This document shows positions 56,246 to 64,000 of a stretch of 64,000 nucleotides of DNA, piece by piece (position 1 is the first letter of the stretch; every line of letters starts with the position of its first letter). A program made the translations under genes and the position numbers. The stretch is taken from the NCBI RefSeq assembly GCF_009828585.1, contig NZ_WSRZ01000017.1:52937-116936 (forward strand), in the 5' to 3' direction. Origin of the DNA: Shewanella litoralis. Its GTDB lineage: Bacteria > Pseudomonadota > Gammaproteobacteria > Enterobacterales > Shewanellaceae. The notes beneath the pieces were generated by a model. The model saw only the letters and a program-made list of their open reading frames with translations. It ran no database searches and was not told the DNA's origin.

Positions 56246-57514
56246 ATGAAGGTTCGGCTTCGTACGGTAACAAGCCAGCGCTTATTATCTTATTTGGGAA
56301 AAACCATGCAGGTTAAGCATTTTATCAATCTATCGGCACTTGGGGCATTAAGCCTACTTTCTGCCAATGTAGTTGCAGGAAGTTTAGAGCAAGCTAAACA
56401 ATTACATGACCGCATTGCAGGTGTTGCCGCGTCGGAAACAACCTTGCAAAGCATGGCGACATTACTCGATGACGGTAAGCCTATTGAAGCCGCTTATTTG
56501 GCAATGGAAACCCCTGCGTTTTACTCCACCACACTGAAACTATTTGCTACGCCGTGGACCAATATTGAACAAGATATTTTTGCGCCATTAAATGACTATT
56601 CTGCCACAGTGATTGGGGCCGTTAGAGATGATGTCGATTTTAGAGAAATCTTGCAGGCTGATATGGTGTATGTCGGTAAAAACAGTTTAAATTTACCCGC
56701 TTATAACCGTAATGATAATGCGCACTACCAAGCATTAGAAGACCAATTTATTGATTTAAAAGATGGTCTTGAGCGCACCACGCAATCAAGTTTAAACGGT
56801 TTGCCTTCATCGGCTACCGCTGGGGTGCTCACCAGCCGCGCCGCGGCCAAAGAGTTCTTTTATTTAGGCACTAACCGCGCCATGTTCCGCTTTACCTTAA
56901 TGAACCATTTATGTACCGATTTAGAGCCGCTTAAAGACAATACGCGTTCAACTGACCGTATTCGCCAGGATGTGAGCCGAAGCCCTGGTGGCGACAGCCG
57001 TTTGTTTATTAATAACTGCTCAAGTTGTCACAGCGGTATGGACCCATTAGCACAAGCATTTGCTTACTATAATTATGAGTTTAATCTCGAGCAGGATCCA
57101 ACGGGTGAAAGCGGTTCAATTGCTTATAACACCAGCGGTCAGACCGATCCCGACACGGGCACTCGCGTACAAGGTAAATACCACATTAACTCGACCAGTT
57201 TCCCTTATGGGTTTGTGACGCCAAACGATGAGTGGCAAAATTATTGGCGCCAAGGGCCCAATCAAAAATTGGGTTGGGACAATAGTTTATCTGGCCAGGG
57301 TAGCGGCGCTAAGTCGTTAGGGCAAGAGCTGGCTAACAGCAATGCCTTTGCACAATGTCAGGTGAAAAAAGTATTTAAGTCAGTGTGTTTGCGTGATGCA
57401 GAAAGCCAGGCCGATATTGCGCAAATTAGCGCAATAACAGCCTCTTTTAAGCAGAATGCTTACCAGCTTAAGCGAGTGTTCGCTGAAGTTGGCAACTATT
57501 GTATGGGAGAATAG
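56246..57514 (+). CDS. Exported c-type heme protein, function unknown
   Basis: The 422-residue protein has an unusually long N terminus followed by a signal segment (INLSALGALSLLSANVVAG, about 28-46), a helical region, and one c-heme site CSSCH at about residue 257 within LFINNCSSCHSGMDPLAQAF. The stretch TSRAAAKEFFYLGTNRAMFRF recalls the DUF1592/DUF1588 group of proteins from planctomycetes and myxobacteria, but this is a weak match by eye. ATG 56246 has a strong GGAG 6 bp upstream; ATG 56306 would give a more usual signal peptide. It is the first gene of the + operon. Confidence 0.8.
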   Translation: MKVRLRTVTSQRLLSYLGKTMQVKHFINLSALGALSLLSANVVAGSLEQAKQLHDRIAGVAASETTLQSMATLLDDGKPIEAAYLAMETPAFYSTTLKLFATPWTNIEQDIFAPLNDYSATVIGAVRDDVDFREILQADMVYVGKNSLNLPAYNRNDNAHYQALEDQFIDLKDGLERTTQSSLNGLPSSATAGVLTSRAAAKEFFYLGTNRAMFRFTLMNHLCTDLEPLKDNTRSTDRIRQDVSRSPGGDSRLFINNCSSCHSGMDPLAQAFAYYNYEFNLEQDPTGESGSIAYNTSGQTDPDTGTRVQGKYHINSTSFPYGFVTPNDEWQNYWRQGPNQKLGWDNSLSGQGSGAKSLGQELANSNAFAQCQVKKVFKSVCLRDAESQADIAQISAITASFKQNAYQLKRVFAEVGNYCMGE

Positions 57515-57516
57515 GC

Positions 57517-59955
57517 ATGAAATTTTTAATGATTAAACGCCTTGTTATTGTCTCATTATTATTTGGCCTAACTGCATGTGGCGGTGGTGATGTTGAAGAA
57601 AATCCACCTGCTCAGCAAACTCCAACTTCTGACGTATACACAGGTCCAGCAGCGGCAACCGCGGATATTCAAAAATACAAAACGTCATTGTGGGACAATA
57701 TATCGACTCAGGATAAGTGCGGTGCATGTCATACAGAAGGTAACCAAGCCCCTTATTTTGCCAGCCGTAATGATGTTAACGACGCTTATGCCGCTACCAA
57801 CCCATTGGTTGACTTAACCGACCCAAAAGCTTCGCGTTTAGTCAGTAAAGTCACAGGTGGGCATAACTGTTGGTTGGCCAGTGATTCAGCTTGTGGCGAA
57901 ACCATGACTCAGTGGATTAAGTTATGGGCTGATGACCGAGTGAGCACAGCCAATACTATTGAATTAACAGCCCCCGTTATTCGAGATCCAGGTTCAAGCA
58001 AAAACTACCCAGATGACAGCAGTTTATTTAGCCAACATGTTTATCCGGTTGTGTATCAACATTGCGCTTCTTGTCATAGCGAAGGCGTGCAAGCGGCACA
58101 GTCGCCCTTTTTTGCCAGCAATGATATCGAACAAGCGTATGAAGCCGCAAAAGGGGTGATGAATTTAGATACCCCAGCACAATCACGATTAGTGGTGCGC
58201 CTAGGTTCGGAGTTTCATAACTGTTGGAATAACTGTTTAGACGACAGTATTGAAATGCGCGATGCGATTACTGCGTTAAGTGACGGCATTGAACTCGATG
58301 AGATCTCACCGGATATGGTGGTGTCTAAATCGTTACGATTAACGGATGGTATTACCGCATCAAGCGGTGGCCGTTTTGAAACTGACGTGATTGCGCTGTA
58401 CCAATTCAAAACCGGCGAGGGCACCATTGCCTATGACACCTCGGGTATTTCTCCTGCGGCAAACTTAACCCTTAGTGGTGATGTCGATTGGTTAGGCGGC
58501 TGGGGATTGTCATTTACCAATGGTAAAGCGCAGGCTAGCACCGCCAATAGTAAAAAATTGTACGATTTAATTACCGCAACGGGTGAGTTTTCGATTGAAG
58601 CCTGGGTCACCCCTAATAATGTGACTCAAGAAGGGCCTGCCCGCATCGTCACTTATTCAGCCGGTGATGACGCGCGTAACTTTACCCTTGGGCAAACCCA
58701 ATATAATTATGATTTTATGCTCAGAACTGAAGCATCAAGTAGCAATGGTGAGCCAGCATTGAGCACCCCCGATGCCGATGAAGTGCTGCAAGCGACGTTG
58801 CAACACGTAGTGATGACTTACAACGCCACTAACGGTCGCAGTATTTATGTGAACGGTCAGCTGATTGATGCGGTTGATGAAGATATTGCTCCATTAGCAA
58901 ATTGGGATGACAGCTTTGCGCTAATTTTAGGCCGTGAAGCGTCTAATCAACATGTATGGCAAGGCGATGTTCGCTTACTTGCGCTTTACAACAGGGTTTT
59001 AGCACCTGAGCAAGTGCAACAAAATTATGAAGTGGGCGTTGGTGAAAAGTTCTTTTTACTGTTCTCAATCAGTCATCTCATCGATTTACCCAATACTTAT
59101 GTGATGTTTGAGGTAAGCCAATTTGATAATTACAGTTATTTATTCAGCAATGCTGCGATTGTAAATATTGACGGTACGCCAGTGAGCGACAGTTTTGAGG
59201 TAAAAGGCTTACGTATTGGTATTAATGGCAAAGAAAGCGCTCAAGGTCAGTCGTACGTTAATCTCGACTTGTCGGTATCATCAGGCCAGGTGCTTGCTGA
59301 GCCGTTTTCTATCTCGGCACTTGGCACCATTATCGCACTTGAAAAAGGCGCGAGTCAGGATGAGTTTTTCTTAACCTTTGAGCAATTAGGCGAGCACAGT
59401 AATGTGGTGCTACCTGGCGTATTTGTTACCCCAGCAGAAGTACCAGCCACAACTGAATCAGCTCAAGTGGGTGTGCGTAACTTTGCTGAAATTAATCACA
59501 GTATGAGTGTGCTAACCGGAGTGGCACAGCAATCAACCAAGGTGTTTGCCACTTATGAGTTGGTTAAACGTCAATTACCTAGCCTTGAGAACATTGAAAC
59601 CTTTATTTCAGCGCAGCAAATGGGCATCACCCAATTAGCGATCGCTTACTGTGACTCGGCAATTGAAGATAACACTATACGCAGTAATTGGTTTCCTGAT
59701 GTTGATTTTACTGCAGTGCCTAGCGTGGCATTAAGTGCGGCTGATAGAGGTAACTTGCTTAATCCATTAATCAATCAGTTAATGCCATTGTCATTGAGTA
59801 ACCAACCTAGCCAAAGCGATGTGTATGCAGAATTAGACAGTTTGGTGACCGGCTTGTCGGTGTGCAGTGGTACGTGTAATGCCGAGCGCACTCGAACCAT
59901 TGCTAAATCAACCTGTGCTGCGGTATTGGCCAGTGCTGTCATGCTAGTGCAATAG
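57517..59955 (+). CDS. Diheme lipoprotein with LamG domain
   Basis: The lipoprotein (812 residues from ATG 57517) has lipobox LTAC with Cys21, then two c-heme sites, CGACH at residues 68-72 and CASCH near 188, followed by a LamG/concanavalin-like domain (about 290-510: YQFKTGEGTIAYDTSG, FSIEAWVTPNNVTQEG, RILAL-type end) that may bind a glycan or protein. The last 300 residues are beta-rich and unassigned. It lies 2 bp after the previous gene, with GGGAG upstream. Heme plus LamG is a common plan in planctomycete surface proteins. Confidence 0.85.
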   Translation: MKFLMIKRLVIVSLLFGLTACGGGDVEENPPAQQTPTSDVYTGPAAATADIQKYKTSLWDNISTQDKCGACHTEGNQAPYFASRNDVNDAYAATNPLVDLTDPKASRLVSKVTGGHNCWLASDSACGETMTQWIKLWADDRVSTANTIELTAPVIRDPGSSKNYPDDSSLFSQHVYPVVYQHCASCHSEGVQAAQSPFFASNDIEQAYEAAKGVMNLDTPAQSRLVVRLGSEFHNCWNNCLDDSIEMRDAITALSDGIELDEISPDMVVSKSLRLTDGITASSGGRFETDVIALYQFKTGEGTIAYDTSGISPAANLTLSGDVDWLGGWGLSFTNGKAQASTANSKKLYDLITATGEFSIEAWVTPNNVTQEGPARIVTYSAGDDARNFTLGQTQYNYDFMLRTEASSSNGEPALSTPDADEVLQATLQHVVMTYNATNGRSIYVNGQLIDAVDEDIAPLANWDDSFALILGREASNQHVWQGDVRLLALYNRVLAPEQVQQNYEVGVGEKFFLLFSISHLIDLPNTYVMFEVSQFDNYSYLFSNAAIVNIDGTPVSDSFEVKGLRIGINGKESAQGQSYVNLDLSVSSGQVLAEPFSISALGTIIALEKGASQDEFFLTFEQLGEHSNVVLPGVFVTPAEVPATTESAQVGVRNFAEINHSMSVLTGVAQQSTKVFATYELVKRQLPSLENIETFISAQQMGITQLAIAYCDSAIEDNTIRSNWFPDVDFTAVPSVALSAADRGNLLNPLINQLMPLSLSNQPSQSDVYAELDSLVTGLSVCSGTCNAERTRTIAKSTCAAVLASAVMLVQ

Positions 59956-60073
59956 GGGCCGCAGATGATAAATATATTAACCACCGCGCAATTGGGCTTT
60001 GTTCAATTGATGCATGCACCACTGAACAGCACTGCAAATGTTGCCGTAAAACAGAGACAAAAAGGATCCAACA

Positions 60074-61651
60074 ATGACTAAATCAAAGCATCTTCATCCA
60101 GACAGTCCATTGTTGTTTGCCGACCACCGTAAACCCATGACTCGACGAGAGTTTATTTCAACGGGTTTATACAAAGGTGGTGCGGCGGTTGCGGGATTAT
60201 CCTTGTTTAGCATGTTTGCTAATCCTAACAATGCGCATGCGGCATTGTCTCCAGATCTTGAAGCATTAAGAGGTTCTTGCGGCATTAGCGTTCAAGGTGC
60301 GGGTAAAATTCCATTTATTAGTTTTGATTTGGCTGGTGGCGCTAACATTGCCGGCTCAAATGTATTAGTTGGCGGCGCGGGTGGCCAGCAAGACTTTTTA
60401 TCTACAGCTGGTTACAACAAGCTTGGTTTACCGGGTGACATGGCGCCATCGATTGCTAATCCTAATGCTGGCATGTCTGATTTTATCAATACCGATTTAG
60501 GTTTAGCATTTCATTCTGACTCGGCGTTTTTACGCGGTATTTTAGAAAAGGTTTCTCCAGACACTGCATCGCGCATAAACGGTGCTGTGATCCCAAATCG
60601 CTCAGATAACGATACCGGTAATAATCCACACAATCCTATGTATGCTATTGCGGCAGCAGGCGCGAATGGCTCGTTAATGCCGTTGGTGGGTTCGCGTAAT
60701 TCTGACTCGGGTGGCAATTCAATGGCGCCAACCAGTTTTATTGATTTAAGCATGCGACCAACCAAAATTGACAGGCCGTCTGATGTCACCGGTTTGGTGG
60801 ATGTGGGTGACTTATTTAGTTTACTGTCGCAACGTGATGCAGTGGCGGTGATGGAGAGTATTCAACGCATTAGCGCACAAAAAATGGCGGCGGTAAATAC
60901 TCAGGTTACCCGTGGCGATGTGATTAAAGATTTAGTCAATTGTGGCTATGTTAAAAGCGCTGATTTAGCAGATCGCTTTGGTGACCCTTCAACCTTAAAT
61001 CCGTTATTAGATCCAGATATTGTTGGTCCTGGTGGCATATTTGGCATAAACGAATTTGATTCTGAATCAGAGTTTCAAAAAACAGCATCAATTATGAAGC
61101 TAGTGGTGAATGGCTTTTCTGGTGCTGGTACGGTCACTATGGGCGGGTTTGATTATCACACTGGCGAGCGGGCAACCGGTGAGTTACGCGATTTACGTGC
61201 AGGTCGCTGTATGGGAGCCTGCTTAGAGTATGCATCGCGTCGCAATATGCCGTTAATGTTGTATGTGTTCAGTGATGGCTCTGTTTCAAGTAATGGCCGT
61301 ATTGATGACTCAATGGAAGGCCGTGGTAAAGGCGAGTGGACGGGCGATAATTCTTCAACCGGAGCCTCGTTCTTTTTGGTGTATAACCCGTCTGGTAAAC
61401 CCCAATTAATGGGCGGCAATGACGACCAAATGGCGCAAAAACAACAAATCGGCTTTATGCGCTCTGATGCGTCAGTCGATACCGCCTCCGCCCCGTCGGC
61501 TAATAATGTGAATTTGTTGGTGGAAACGGTACTGCTTAATTACATGGCATTACACGGAGAACAAGGCCAATTTACCTCAGTAGCCCCAATGCAAGGGTTA
61601 GGTAATGCCACTATGCTCGACTCGCTAACCGCGTTTCAACCGATAGTGTAG
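60074..61651 (+). CDS. Tat-exported DUF1501-like protein
   Basis: The 525-residue protein carries a twin-arginine signal (MTRREFISTGLYKGGAAVAG, about residues 22-41), so it is exported folded. It is glycine-rich with the pattern ISFDLAGGANIAGSN and GGFDYHTGERATGELRD, similar to the DUF1501 group (sulfatase-like fold), which occurs beside heme proteins of the DUF1592 type in other phyla. The match is by eye and tentative. It is the last gene of the + operon, 118 bp after the LamG gene, followed by a strong terminator. The ATG has AAAGGA 6 bp upstream. Confidence 0.75.
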   Translation: MTKSKHLHPDSPLLFADHRKPMTRREFISTGLYKGGAAVAGLSLFSMFANPNNAHAALSPDLEALRGSCGISVQGAGKIPFISFDLAGGANIAGSNVLVGGAGGQQDFLSTAGYNKLGLPGDMAPSIANPNAGMSDFINTDLGLAFHSDSAFLRGILEKVSPDTASRINGAVIPNRSDNDTGNNPHNPMYAIAAAGANGSLMPLVGSRNSDSGGNSMAPTSFIDLSMRPTKIDRPSDVTGLVDVGDLFSLLSQRDAVAVMESIQRISAQKMAAVNTQVTRGDVIKDLVNCGYVKSADLADRFGDPSTLNPLLDPDIVGPGGIFGINEFDSESEFQKTASIMKLVVNGFSGAGTVTMGGFDYHTGERATGELRDLRAGRCMGACLEYASRRNMPLMLYVFSDGSVSSNGRIDDSMEGRGKGEWTGDNSSTGASFFLVYNPSGKPQLMGGNDDQMAQKQQIGFMRSDASVDTASAPSANNVNLLVETVLLNYMALHGEQGQFTSVAPMQGLGNATMLDSLTAFQPIV

Positions 61652-61653
61652 GG

Positions 61654-61700
61654 AGTGTTACTGCGCCAGAATTTTATACTGGCGTATTAAAACACTTTTT
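61654..61700 (+). terminator. Rho-independent terminator of the + heme operon
   Basis: A nested hairpin, AGTGTT with AACACT outside and CGCCAG with CTGGCG inside around a loop near 61670-61678, ends in a T run at 61696-61700. It begins 3 bp after the stop codon of the Tat-exported protein gene. Confidence 0.85.
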
Positions 61701-61717
61701 AATATATCGCTAGCTCG

Positions 61718-62260
61718 CATGGATGCGGCTGAATCACCTCAAGTTCAAACGCTTCTGTAACACGCTGCAAGTACATCCTTGTAAGCTCGGCCATGACGTC
61801 CATGTCATGGACGGTCACAGCCGAGCTTGCAACCGAGGCTCTATTTCTTCGTTGCTGGCTTTGTATCGGCTTGATGTGTTGCTAAATTGGCTCATGGATG
61901 TGGCAGAATCACCTCAAGTTCAAACACTTCAGTGACACGCTGCAAGTACATCCTTGTAAGCTCGGCCATGACGCCCATGTCATGGACGATCACAGCCGCG
62001 CTTGTACTCAAGGCTCTATTTCTTCGCTGCTGGCTTTGTATCGGCACAGAAGTGTAGCTAAATATTGGCTCATGGATGTGGCAGAATCACCTCAAGTGCA
62101 AACACTTCTGTGACACGCTGCCAGTACATCCTTGTAAGCTCGGCCATGACCTCCATGTCATGGACGGTCACAGCCGAGCTTGCACTCGAGGCTCAATTTC
62201 TGCGTTGCTGGCTTTGTATCGACAAGAAATATTAGCTCGTAGATGTGGCTGAATCACCTC
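61718..62260. repeat. Three tandem copies of a ~175-bp repeat plus a partial fourth
   Basis: Copies start at 61718, 61892 and 62071, and a 22-bp fragment of a fourth lies at 62239-62260; the period is 174-179 bp. Each copy has the inner palindrome GTCCATG-T-CATGGAC (61798-61812 in copy 1) nested within AAGCTCGGC / GCCGAGCTT arms (61783-61791 and 61820-61828), so single strands would fold into a long hairpin. Copies differ by about 10 percent. Frames of 70 and 71 codons through the copies are by-products of the repeat. Confidence 0.9.
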
Positions 62261-62677
62261 GAACAAAGGGGAGAGATTAACCTCAAGCATCACATGCTGC
62301 GCATGTAAAAAAATCAAAAGCGTTAAAAATAAAATCAGTATGAATACTTTTATATGGTATGTACTGATTTTATGTACAGTTATAATGGATTTTCATCGAT
62401 TTGCGCTAAAGAATGATTAACAGTCGTTCTTTCGTTGTATCTGTTTATCAATTGAGAAATCGTAATTGTCTGATATTGTTATCTTTAGTTTTTTGTAAAG
62501 TGAAGGCAAATTCTACTTTACGCGCAAGCACGGTTTGTTTTTGCATGTTAGACATAATTAATTGCTTTACTTCAATAAGATAGCAAATGTAGGATGATAT
62601 TAATCAATAACTTGAACGGCCGACTTTAAATTTATTTAGCCGTTCAATAAGCTTTTATACGTGTAATTGGAGTCAGA
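62261..62677. other. Non-coding stretch with a 12-bp perfect hairpin
   Basis: No gene is seen. The perfect inverted repeat ATAAAATCAGTA (62329-62340) and TACTGATTTTAT (62362-62373) with an inner ATAC/GTAT pair makes a strong AT-rich hairpin. A GTTAGAC heptamer at 62547-62553 fits the integron core-site consensus GTTRRRY and might mark the left border of the cassette described below, but such a heptamer is expected by chance about once per kilobase. Confidence 0.5.
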
Positions 62678-63340
62678 ATGCCTTGTAGATTATTTACAGC
62701 CCTTTTTTTGATAAATTGCATTACTTGTGCAAATGCAGAAAAGCTAAATAATTATGAGCTGGATTTACTCAAATCCCAATACTTTAAAAGTAAAACCACC
62801 TTCTCCTCAGTGAATGCTCAAAAATACCTCGTTGATGGAAAATGGAATACATATGTGCGAGTAATGGTTAATCCTCGCCTTTCGACGAAAAGAATATGTA
62901 AGAGTAACATAGCCGATTTAGAGTTTGAATATCTCGAAAACGATGTACCTAATTATAACTACCCTAAGGATTATCATAAATCTACCATGGCATGGATTCT
63001 TGATAAAAAAGAAAGTGTCTGCAAAAGTTATGCATATGGTACAAAAATGATAGCGAGTAATTTAATACCTGAACGAGATCTATTTAATATTTTGAGCAAT
63101 AAAACCGACTTAGTTGAGATCGCACTTCTAAAAGAGCCTAAGCTTCGTTCTGTTTTTACAACGTATTTAAAAGAAAATAAGCTAAAGGTTTCCAGTTTAG
63201 AAATCACAACAAATAGAGCTAATGATAATGTCTATAATGCTCAAATTGATTTCGGTGTAAAGTGTCATGGACTATCTGTTTATTTTGAAATAGAAAAAGA
63301 AAAATTTGTTGTGGAAAGTGTTTTTGAGGTTGTGTGTTAA
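62678..63340 (+). CDS. Exported orphan protein in a probable integron cassette
   Basis: The 220-residue protein begins with a signal peptide (FTALFLINCITCANA) and has no family I recognise. The mature part is Lys/Asn/Tyr-rich with cysteines at four or more sites, and both ends carry cysteine. The gene is clearly more AT-rich than the genes before it, a sign of transfer. GGAG lies 6 bp before the ATG. Its stop codon is followed after 3 bases by an attC-like site, the usual layout of a promoterless or single-gene integron cassette. Function unknown. Confidence 0.75.
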   Translation: MPCRLFTALFLINCITCANAEKLNNYELDLLKSQYFKSKTTFSSVNAQKYLVDGKWNTYVRVMVNPRLSTKRICKSNIADLEFEYLENDVPNYNYPKDYHKSTMAWILDKKESVCKSYAYGTKMIASNLIPERDLFNILSNKTDLVEIALLKEPKLRSVFTTYLKENKLKVSSLEITTNRANDNVYNAQIDFGVKCHGLSVYFEIEKEKFVVESVFEVVC

Positions 63341-63343
63341 CAC

Positions 63344-63444
63344 GTATGACAAGCACTTCAAACGGACAAAAAAACAGTTAGTTAGGTTCCACTCCGCTTC
63401 ACATTATAACCAACTTTTTTTGTCCGCTTAAGTGGGTGTTGGTG
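63344..63444 (+). repeat. attC-like integron recombination site
   Basis: The long imperfect inverted repeat pairs CACTTCAAACGGACAAAAAA and onward (63354-63388) with AACCAAC, a T run and GTCCGCTTAAGTG (63408-63434); the left arm has extra unpaired bases, as attC sites do. The centre CACTCCGCTTCAC and the CAGTT..GGTT flank resemble the attC sites of Vibrio and Shewanella chromosomal integrons. The right core carries GTT at 63438-63440; the outer core bases deviate from GTTRRRY and RYYYAAC, so the site may be partly decayed. No integrase gene lies in the window. Confidence 0.7.
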
Positions 63445-64000
63445 CGTCAAGCGAAGCTTTGGCCTAGAACATGGCTGGCCTAGAACATGGCCATATATGG
63501 ACGCTCCCGGTGAGTCAAGACAATACTCTGCTCACCGAAGGCTTTTTGGCCTTAGTTTTCTGTACAACATTCTCACTCTTATCGTTGCTTTCGATGCGCT
63601 CATTTACCGCTAGAAGCGGTTGTACTGCCATATATACGGGCTTAACAGCCAAGCTGCGCCCCTAATGAAATTCGTACCACTGCGCCGGTCAATTGAAACA
63701 CCCATGCGGATTAGGTTTTTCCTATCCTTGGCCTATTCGGGCTAGCACTGGTTGGACTGAGCCATTTCTTCATCGTTAACAACAACCTTGGTGAGTGTTT
63801 AATGTGCTATCTTGCGGCTCATATCACCCAGTCGGGTTAACTACCCTTGGCAAGACCGAGCTCTGCAAGATAGCGACAACGGGGTTAACAAGTACCATGG
63901 CTTGCTCCTTGATTTGCAGTATATTGCGGAGCATAAGGCACTTGTTTTTGTAATAAAATCCATATCAGTCTGGCGAGCCTATGAGCAGTGGCTACCACCG
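63445..64000. other. Structured non-coding region at right edge
   Basis: I see no convincing gene on either strand. The stretch is rich in structure: a direct repeat GGCCTAGAACATGGC at 63461-63475 and 63477-63491, a hairpin CGGTGAG / CTCACCG at 63508-63537, and a perfect 10-bp inverted repeat GCTATCTTGC (63805-63814) / GCAAGATAGC (63865-63874). It could be a structured RNA, the end of a mobile element, or a decayed cassette. The identity is open. Confidence 0.45.

Noticed and set aside
61723-62113. Two + strand frames of 70 and 71 codons in the ~175-bp repeats
   Set aside because: They begin at the same point of each repeat copy and run into the next; they follow from the repeat and have no ribosome site.
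63471-63665. A 64-codon + strand frame at the right edge
   Set aside because: It begins in the direct repeat, has no ribosome site and resembles no protein I know.
63441-64000. Group II intron inserted at the attC-like site
   Set aside because: GTGCG, a group II 5' end motif, does follow the site, but I see no domain V-like sequence or reverse transcriptase before the window ends.

Overview
The window looks like chromosomal DNA of a marine, polarly flagellated gammaproteobacterium, most likely a Shewanella. Three things point there: a Vibrio/Shewanella-type flagellar and chemotaxis operon (flhF, flhG, fliA, cheYZAB, parC/parP-like genes, cheW), a complete pfaABCD plus pfaR cluster for very-long-chain polyunsaturated fatty acid (EPA-type) synthesis, and many envelope c-type heme proteins. 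The genus is inferred from gene content and protein character; no database was consulted. I saw no rRNA, tRNA, CRISPR array or intact insertion sequence.

Region 1 (1-10.7 kb, + strand) is one long operon, with the flhF 5' end cut by the window edge. FlhF and FlhG set the place and number of the polar flagellum, FliA is sigma-28, CheY/Z/A/B/W form the signalling core, and the ParC/ParP-like pair should place the array at the pole. A terminator follows cheW, then a DUF2802 gene. Region 2 (10.7-21.5 kb) holds a tRNA/rRNA cytosine methyltransferase-like gene, a DUF2461 gene, a RimB-like protease/rimK/AstE-like operon, two convergent chemoreceptor genes separated by a heptanucleotide tandem repeat, and a fumarylacetoacetate hydrolase-family gene.

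Region 3 (21.2-39.8 kb, - strand) is the fatty acid cluster, transcribed pfaR, pfaA (five tandem acyl carrier domains), pfaB, pfaC, pfaD, then a small cysteine-containing gene. The phosphopantetheinyl transferase PfaE, needed to activate PfaA, is not in the window. PfaR looks like a former IS481-type transposase turned regulator.

Region 4 (40.0-55.9 kb, - strand) is a run of 15 closely packed genes: a PD40/diheme lipoprotein, two small beta-barrel proteins, a TlpA thioredoxin, a DUF4266 lipoprotein ending in a Gly/Cys tail, a DUF3570 outer-membrane protein, an exported protein, three TPR proteins, a small exported protein, one ExbB/TolQ, two ExbD/TolR and a TonB-like protein with an AgmX/PglI-type C terminus. 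The composition resembles the myxobacterial Glt/Agl and Nfs machines and is the best candidate for an undescribed system. A divergent + strand operon (56.2-61.7 kb) encodes two more heme proteins and a Tat-exported protein and probably works with it.

Region 5 (61.7-64.0 kb) is accessory DNA: three tandem copies of a repeat of about 175 bp with nested palindromes, a 12-bp perfect hairpin, an AT-rich exported orphan protein followed at once by an attC-like integron recombination site (a probable gene cassette), and a structured non-coding stretch to the right edge.
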